This document shows, piece by piece, positions 58,041 through 64,000 of a stretch of 64,000 nt of DNA (positions are counted from its first letter, which is position 1; each line of letters begins with the position of its first letter). This stretch comes from Azolla caroliniana (lineage: Eukaryota; Polypodiophyta), in assembly GCA_043228905.1 (NCBI GenBank), contig JBHGNT010000002.1, forward strand, positions 16,492,001 to 16,556,000. The letters run 5' to 3'. The notes under the pieces are model-generated. The model made no database searches, was not told where the DNA came from, and worked only from the letters and a program-made list of their open reading frames with translations. Position numbers and translations under genes: made by a program.

Positions 58041-58952
58041 GCGTGCCGATTCGGACAAATCTGGATCCGGCAAAGCTCGCACTACGTGGAAGGATTGGAA
58101 GGATCCAGAACTAGGAAAACTGGTAAACGGCCAACCTTCATGATGAAGCACAAGGCTAACTCGATGAAGAAGACTACTTCCAAATCGGAGGATGTCTGGT
58201 ACATTGATTCCGGAGTGTCCAACCACATGACGAGCCATGAAGAGTGGTTCTCTTATTTGGAGAAGCTGGAACAACCGGGGATTGTCAAAACCGGAGACGA
58301 CACCCCTCACCCGATTGTGCATGTCGGAGAAGTCCCTTTAAGCCATGTCGGACAAAAGGAGAAGCTAATGAACGTACCACACATTCTAACTATCACAAAG
58401 AACCTGGTGTCAGTTGGACAAATCGTCGACCAGGGGATGCAGGTGTGGTTTACTTACCTAGGGTGCTTCATCGAGGAAGAAGGTTGGATACTTCCGCAAG
58501 GGCACAGAGAAGGGAGGATGTTCATCCTCAACACCAATGATGTTGGCACTGCCATGTTTGCCAAAGGGCAGAAGGTCGAGTCGGACATCGACCTGTGGCA
58601 CAAGCAGATCGGCCACGTCAACTACCGGAGGCTTCAGGACCTGCAATAGAAACAAGTTGTTTTCGGTTTCTCGAAATTCAATGGCCGGAAGGCCCAAATA
58701 TGTGAAGCCTGCCAACTTGGGAAGCACATCGGCTTCCATTCCCCACCGAACGAAACCGAACTTGTAATAAGCTCGATCTAATCCATTCCCCATTCGAATG
58801 TATGGGAACCGGCACAAAACGTTAGTCTTGGCGAGAGTCAATATTTTGTCTCCTTCATTGATAACTATAGCCGGCACACATGGATCTACCTCATCAAGAG
58901 GAAGAGCGAAGTCTTTGAGTGTTTCCGGAACCTTCAAAGCTTGGTTGAATGG
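58041..58952 (+). pseudogene. Protease to integrase-finger segment of M
   Basis: It resumes at the codons after the gag knuckle (ADSDKSGSGKA). One 180-codon frame covers the protease, with WYIDSGVSNHMTS near 58199 (DSGV instead of DSGA), and GAG-pre-integrase (LWHKQIGHVNYRRLQDLQ). TAG at 58647, then in another phase the HHCC finger region (CEACQLGK) and FVSFIDNYSRHTWIYL-like sequence near 58845-58890. F interrupts it at 58953. Confidence 0.85.
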
Positions 58953-59569
58953 TGTTACCAGCAGCTACCGAACACGAGAGAGAAAGAGAGAGAGAGAGAC
59001 CACACGCACAACACCGACTCAACACACACCTCCTAGGTACAAGAAACATAAGGGGTGGAGACACCCGACACTAACAGAGACGTGGATGCACACAACCAAA
59101 CATATATGTATATATTACAATGAAAGAGATACAACCCAATCGGTAGTCTCCTACCAAGCCGCTGAACGGGGAGCTGTTGGGCTCGTCACGTCGAGCGGGG
59201 TCTTGCACAGGGGGGGTTGAGCAGAAGCAAACCCTAAATAGACACGAACTCTCAACCCACACGACGACGATGACAAAGAAGAAGAAGTAGAACAAAAAAC
59301 TACCTAGTTAAAACCACCTAACCCTAATCTAACGATATACCCCTAACACAAAATGGGCAACCCTTTTACAAAGGGCGCTCCCTTCCTTTTATAGAACAAG
59401 GAGAGGGATGCGTAACAATGTGGGATAAATCTCTTATTACATGGGATCCTCTGTCCCGACTTAACTCCTATTATTCACACATTTTTACAAGGGTAAGTGC
59501 ACATGGTGCACTCCGCCGATTCTTCCGATATTCCCCGGTTTCTCACTATGGCCCGGAATCTTCACGACA
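58953..59569 (-). repeat. 3' LTR of F, lacking about 140 bp
   Basis: tgttaccagcagc to cacgaca on the plus strand. A minus-strand TATA box (ctataaaagg) is at 59386-59395. Compared with the other LTR it keeps the terminal tgt but lacks the next 140 or so bases. Confidence 0.82.
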
Positions 59570-62289
59570 TCCGCCCCCACCAAACCGCACGTCCACCAGT
59601 ACGTGCCAAGTTCAGAGAAGTGTGAGAGATTCCCGCCGGTGAGGAACCGGTCTTCCGTAATCCACATTCCGGTTGCCGCATTGGCCTCGCTGGTCCGAAC
59701 CGTTGGTTCTGGTTCCTTCTCCGCGTTTGCATCACCGTAGGCTTGTCCGACCCGTCGATAGGTCAATCGCCGCGATCCCGTAGTGCATGTGCTCCCTTGT
59801 TGGCCCTTGTCTCGACCGCTTGCACGCTTCCCGTTCCTTCGGATTATGCGGTGTCCTTCGTCCGAGGAGCACCCGTGATGACCCGCCTAGCCTCCGTAGA
59901 CCTTCGCGTCGTCTTGGTTGCCGTCCCTTGTTGTTCGTCGCCTTCGTCCCCTTGCCGCCACCTTCCTTCTCCTTGGTCTTACGTTGCCGCGTCGGCTCGG
60001 ACTGCCAAGGTCTCGGGCCCTGGTGTGGAGGATCCCTCTCCGGCCTTCTACGCGAGATCACCTGAACCGGCAACCATCCTTCACGCCTCGCCGGCCCGAT
60101 ACCTCCTTGTTGCTCTTCCCCGTCGTCCGATCACATTCTCCTGCCGTCACCGTCCTTTCCTATAGGACTCACGGCGGCACTCGGGCCAACCGCCGGATCG
60201 GTGTGAGGATCTCGTGGGACCTCCCTTTCTGCCTTCGGTTGCCCGCCTTGCCGCCGCCACCGTTCTTTACTCTAGGTCTCACGCCGGCTCTCGGGCCGAC
60301 CGCTAGAGTGTCTAGAAACGGTGTGTGTAAGGTCGTGGTAGCACCGCTTGCCGTTTTTCTCTCGCCTTAGTCCGACCTTCGCGTCGGCCTCTTCTGCTGG
60401 TCACGTTCACCTGCCGCCACCGTCCCTTCCTATAGGACTCACGTCGGCACTCAGGCCGACCGCCGGATCGGTGTAAGGATCTCCATAGACTGCCCATCCA
60501 CAGTCCTTTTGCCTTTGTCCCCTCGCCGCCACTGTTCGTCACTGTAGGTCTCACGCCGGCTATCGGGCCGACTGCTGGAGCCTCTAGAACCGGTGTGAAG
60601 GATCCTCCTCAGGCTTGTCGTACCTCTGACCCTTATCCTGGGTCGTCTGTCTCCGCTAGTCGAGAGGGTGGCTCGCTCCACACCCTCTCCCGGGGTACCG
60701 ACGTACCGTGTTCCCAGCCTCTTCGTAGGCCTACTCTCTCCTCCCTCCCAGATCGGTTATCCAGAAGTCCGCTCTGCCCGGTTTTCGTCTGGGTCCATTC
60801 GTCATTCTTTGGATTGCCGAGTCCCGATCTCCTGCCGCCACCGTCAGTATCTTGGTCTTACGTCGGATCCGATGCCGACAATTGAAGTCTCTAGCCCGGT
60901 GTGAGGTGACCCATAGGACTGGTCTTCGTTCTCCGCTTCATCCCTTGTACTTCTCCCGAACTCGTCGTCGCTCTCCTTGCTATGCTCCCGCCTCCATCTT
61001 CCATCTCTTTCGGTTTCACGTTGCCACGCCGGCCGAACTGCTGAAGTCTCCGGACAAGATGTGGGGTAACCGATTTCGTAACGTCCTTCGGCGACTTGTC
61101 CCGGGCCACTGACCCTTTTAGTGGTGTCGGTGGATAGTATCCGCTCTGTGATCAACCAAGCCCGACCTGGGCTTGATTCTACATGTCCGGAGTTTCAGCT
61201 CCGATGTCGATCCTGCCGGACTCGTTCTAGACCCTTGATCACCTTCCTCTCGATTCCCGACCTTCGCCCGGTCGGTCTTTCTCCCCATGTAAAAGAGGGC
61301 GGCTCGTTCCGCACCCTCTCCCGTATCGGCACCTTCATGCCGATTCTGGCCCCGGTTGAACATTCCATGACCGGATCGCGCTCCACCCGAATCGGAGCGT
61401 CGCGCGGTTCAGTCCCCGGCCGGGTCGTTTCTTGGTCTCTTCATCGACCTTCTTGTGGGCCATCTCCCATCCATCTTCGCTGGCATCGTGCCAGGACTCC
61501 TTGACACCGTCATCCATGTCCTCGGTCTCATATGGGCGTAAGGGCCCGAATGTCGAGTTCTCCGAAATCGGTCCCGAGGGCTCTTGTTCGTTCCTTCCCC
61601 GTATCGTTTCGCTGGTGATTCTCGGTCTCTCGCCGCCGTCTTCCTCCTCTTGGGACTCACGTGGGCACTCGGGCCTGACTACCATCGTCTCGGGAGCAAG
61701 TGTGGGAAGACGCGTAGAATCGCCCATCCTATTTACGCCCTTGTCCGTAGCCATCGGCTCCTCGTGGTCGGTGGTCGTCCCTTTACCGATCGCACAAGCC
61801 CTGCCTGGGCTTGCTTCTCCAATGTCTGGAGTTCCGGGCTAGCATGCCCGAAACCGCCGGTCCCGACGTTCTGATTCTGTGATCGGTATCTCGGCCTTGT
61901 CCTTGGCCGTTCTATCTCCGCAAGCCGAGAGGGCGTTTTGTTCCGCACCCTCTCCCGTGGTACCATGGTACCGATCTTCTACCATCTCGTGGGGCAAGCT
62001 CGTCTCTCGGCGTCGGCTCGCGGCCTCGATCTTTCTTCTTCCTCGAGAATTGCCTCGAGAGCTGCGTACACCTTCGAATCCTGGCCCCGACACCGAGCCT
62101 TGCCGACTCTCTTTGCCGTTCGGCCTCTTCCCGCTGTGATGGCACACCGTTGCGCGCCTTCCTCTTAGCCTTCTCAGCTCACTCGTCATCTAGCCGATGG
62201 CATACCCTTTCGACCTTCGACCAATCCTCCATAAGGCCATTCGCTCCGTCCTCGTCTTCGAGCTCAATCCCGATGGCCCCCCGTTCCGC
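59570..62289 (-). repeat. Degenerate repeat array forming the interior of F
   Basis: Blocks of the type gccgccaccgtc ... ggtctcacg ... gggccgac ... ccggtgtgagg recur at least eight times between 59940 and 61700. A higher-order unit of about 631-634 bp is marked by gagggyggctcg...gcaccctctccc at 60664, 61295 and 61929. Read on the minus strand the blocks give Arg-rich peptides such as RPECRRESYRKGRWR and RPDSRRETYSDEQWR, suggesting decayed protein repeats. The many short ORFs here are fragments of this array. Confidence 0.68.
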
Positions 62290-62790
62290 TTAGTCGATCG
62301 ACTTAACGAACAACAGGACTTTTCCGGCCCCCACCAAACTTTGTTCCCGCTCTGGGAGCTGAGCAAGCCGTCGCTCGAACTCTTGGAACGCCTTCATTGC
62401 GCCCCGGTGGGTCTTCGCTGATGCAACCCACTGGTCGAAGCCGCGTCGTCCCTGGCTCTTCTGACGTCCTCCATATGCCTGCAGGAGCGCTTCTTCGAAG
62501 GCCTCCCACAAACTATGAGCATCTCGGAGCTCCTTCACTTCCGCGTGCATACGGACAACGACGACCCGACAGAAGAACTCCAACCTCAACGCCTCGTCTA
62601 CGTCTCGCTCCTCCATTTCCACGTTGTAGGCTTCCAAGTAGAATGGGACCTTGTCCCCATTGAAATGGCTGACTCTTTCGACCACTCACTCAACAGCTTG
62701 TTGCGCCGTCTCTCTTCTTGTGGTTGCCCATCCAAACTCCCTCACCGCTTCGACAAAAAGTTGCGCGAAGTCGTCTTCTTCCAACTCCAT
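62290..62790 (-). pseudogene. Gag N-terminal region of F
   Basis: ATG at 62788-62790 after the primer site. TGA at 62686-62688, then the same frame continues to 62290: FNGDKVPFYLEAYNVEMEER, LWEAFEEALLQAYGG and QLPEREQSLVGAGKVLLFVKSID, matching E2 gag block by block. The frame then stops within the repeat array; no knuckle is found. Confidence 0.8.
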
Positions 62791-62806
62791 TCTCCCTTGC
62801 CGCCCT

Positions 62807-62824
62807 TTCACGTCGGGTTCACCA
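62807..62824 (-). other. Primer binding site of F (tRNA-Trp)
   Basis: The same 18-mer as in E2, four bases from the LTR end at 62829, which fixes that LTR boundary. Confidence 0.8.
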
Positions 62825-62828
62825 AATA

Positions 62829-63607
62829 TGTCGCGGTATTCGGTGGGTACGTGTAGGAAGGGGCAGGACCACGGGGGTCTCAGACGAGGAAGAGATGGGC
62901 GTCGAGAAGCCAACTTCTCTCCAATCCCGGCTGCACTGGTTGTGGCGCAGACAAGAGCGATTTTGGATGCGTACCGGCGGCTACCGAACACGGAGAGGAA
63001 GAGAGAGAGAGAGACCACGCGCGCAACACCGACTCAACACACACCTCCTAGGTACAAGAAACATAAGGGGTGGAGACACCCGACACTACTAGAGACGCGG
63101 ATGCGCACAACCAAACATATATGTATATATTACAATGAGAGATACAACCCCGACTTCGAGTCGGACCAAGGTAGGGTAGGGTGCAATTGGCAGTCTACTG
63201 CCAAGCCGCCGAACGGGGAGCTCTCGGGCTCGTCGCGCTGAGCGGGGTCTTGCACAGGGGGGGCTGAACAGAAGCAAACCCTAAACATACATGAACTCTC
63301 AACCCACACGACGACGATGACGAAGTAGAAGAAGAAACTACCTAGTTAAAACCACCTAACCCTAATCTAACGGTATACCCCTAACGCAAAATGGGCAACC
63401 CTTTTACAAAGGGCGCTCCCTTCCTTTTATAGAACAAGGAGAGGGATGCATAACAATGTGGAATAAATCCCTTATTACATGGGATCCTCTATCCTTACTT
63501 AACTCCTATTATTCACACGTTTTTACAAGGGTAAGTGCACATGGTGCACTCCGCCGATTCTTCCGATATTCCCCGGTTTCTCACTATGGCCCGGAATCTT
63601 CACGACA
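62829..63607 (-). repeat. 5' LTR of F
   Basis: 779 bp, tgtcgcgg to cacgaca on the plus strand. From 62971 on it matches the other LTR; the first 140 bases are absent there. TATA on the minus strand at 63423-63432. Confidence 0.78.
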
Positions 63608-64000
63608 ACGGGAAATGGAGAGGAAGATCAAGTTCTTATGGTCGAATGGCGAAAAAGAATATTTTTCCAGCCAATTCAATAGTTATCTGCAGTAGAATGG
63701 AATTCAGAGAGAATTCAATTGTAGATACAAACCGGAGCAAAACGGTGTGGCCGAAAGGAAGAACCGGTCGATTGTCGACGCGGCAAGGGCAATGTTGGAG
63801 GAGAAGAGCATGCCCCATTTCTACTAGGCTGAGGCGGTCTGGATGGCCATCTACATCCAAAACCGGATCGGTGAGAAGGTGTCAGCACACGAGCTGTATT
63901 TCGGGCGCAAGACGAATTTGAGACACCTTCGGATATTTGGTAGCATAGCATATGTGCATGTACCAGATGAGAAGCGGAGGAAGCTAGATCCAAAGTCGGA
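63608..64000 (+). pseudogene. Integrase core segment of M, continuing past the window
   Basis: It continues the M frame after F: EMERKIKFLWSNGEKEYFSS, TAG at 63693 where relatives have Gln, then the YKPEQNGVAERKNRSIV stretch containing the catalytic Glu, AMLEEKSMPHFY followed by a TAG near 63826 (Trp in relatives), and RIGEKVSAHELYFGRKTNLRH. The window ends within the linker before reverse transcriptase. Confidence 0.85.

Larger units (their letters stand above)
58953..63607 (-). mobile_element. Non-autonomous gypsy element F, related to E2, inserted in M
   Basis: 4655 bp with LTRs at 58953-59569 and 62829-63607, a tRNA-Trp primer site and a gag like E2's on the minus strand, but no protease, reverse transcriptase or integrase. 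Flanks atgg (58949-58952) and acgg (63608-63611) are a 4-bp duplication with one change. The interior is dominated by a long repeat array. It would depend on an E2-type element for enzymes. Confidence 0.83.
49723..64000 (+). mobile_element. Copia element M, nested in L, carrying N, E2 and F
   Basis: Pieces: 49723-50992 (LTR, primer site, gag to the knuckle), 58041-58952 (protease to integrase finger) and 63608-64000 (integrase core), separated by N/E2 and by F. Same family as A, B, C and G. The 3' end is outside the window. The bases before it, atccc (49718-49722), are the expected target duplication, to be matched beyond the right edge. Confidence 0.88.

Noticed and set aside
59732-62189. 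Many 75-150 codon ORFs on both strands inside F
   Set aside because: They fall in a GC-rich degenerate repeat array and show no known domain; treated as fragments of decayed repeats.

Overview
This is nuclear DNA of a flowering plant. Almost all of it is layered LTR retrotransposons whose primer sites, LTR promoters and gag/pol motifs are of plant type. The single convincing host gene, near 27.4 kb, is a small intronless secreted peptide of the IDA-LIKE family, which is known from angiosperms. I cannot name the species. I see no bacterial operons, rRNA, CRISPR array or complete tRNA gene.

Layout: (1) 1-920 is the end of a Ty3/gypsy-type element or a solo LTR. (2) 948-6757 is Ty1/copia element A, inserted with a 5-bp duplication (atcct) into older relative B (921-947 plus 6758-10706). 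(3) 11425-22708 is minus-strand copia D (duplication caata), split in its RNase H region by plus-strand copia C (12453-18089, duplication cttag/cttaa). (4) 22897-23339 is an old LTR. (5) 23340-28691 is AT-rich, element-poor DNA carrying the peptide gene at 27426-27692. (6) 28692-30449 holds a deleted copia H, a tRNA-derived SINE-like remnant and a gypsy protease fragment. (7) 30450-35584 is minus-strand copia G, a relative of A, B and C. (8) 35594-38398 is gypsy J, fused to gypsy I (38399-48134, minus strand, Tat-like, with a very long extra ORF after integrase). (9) 48135-64000 is a nest: K remnant, copia L, copia M inside L's gag, solo LTR N inside M's gag, gypsy E2 inside N, and gypsy F inside M's integrase.

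The elements work as selfish units: gag for particles, protease, reverse transcriptase, RNase H and integrase for copying and insertion. All copies carry stops, frameshifts or deletions. Most nonsense codons I read are TAG or TGA at sites where relatives have CAG, TGG or CGA, which fits C-to-T decay of methylated DNA.

The most unusual features are: a gypsy lineage (E2, F, N and probably the LTR at 317-920) with a tRNA-Trp primer site, FLDD reverse transcriptase motif, apparent 4-bp target duplications and no obvious polypurine tract; a conserved charged C-terminal extension in the A/B/C/G copia family lying between two copies of the polypurine tract; and a roughly 1000-codon post-integrase ORF in element I ending in a motif (LSHGRA) that is shared with J and runs into the 3' LTR.
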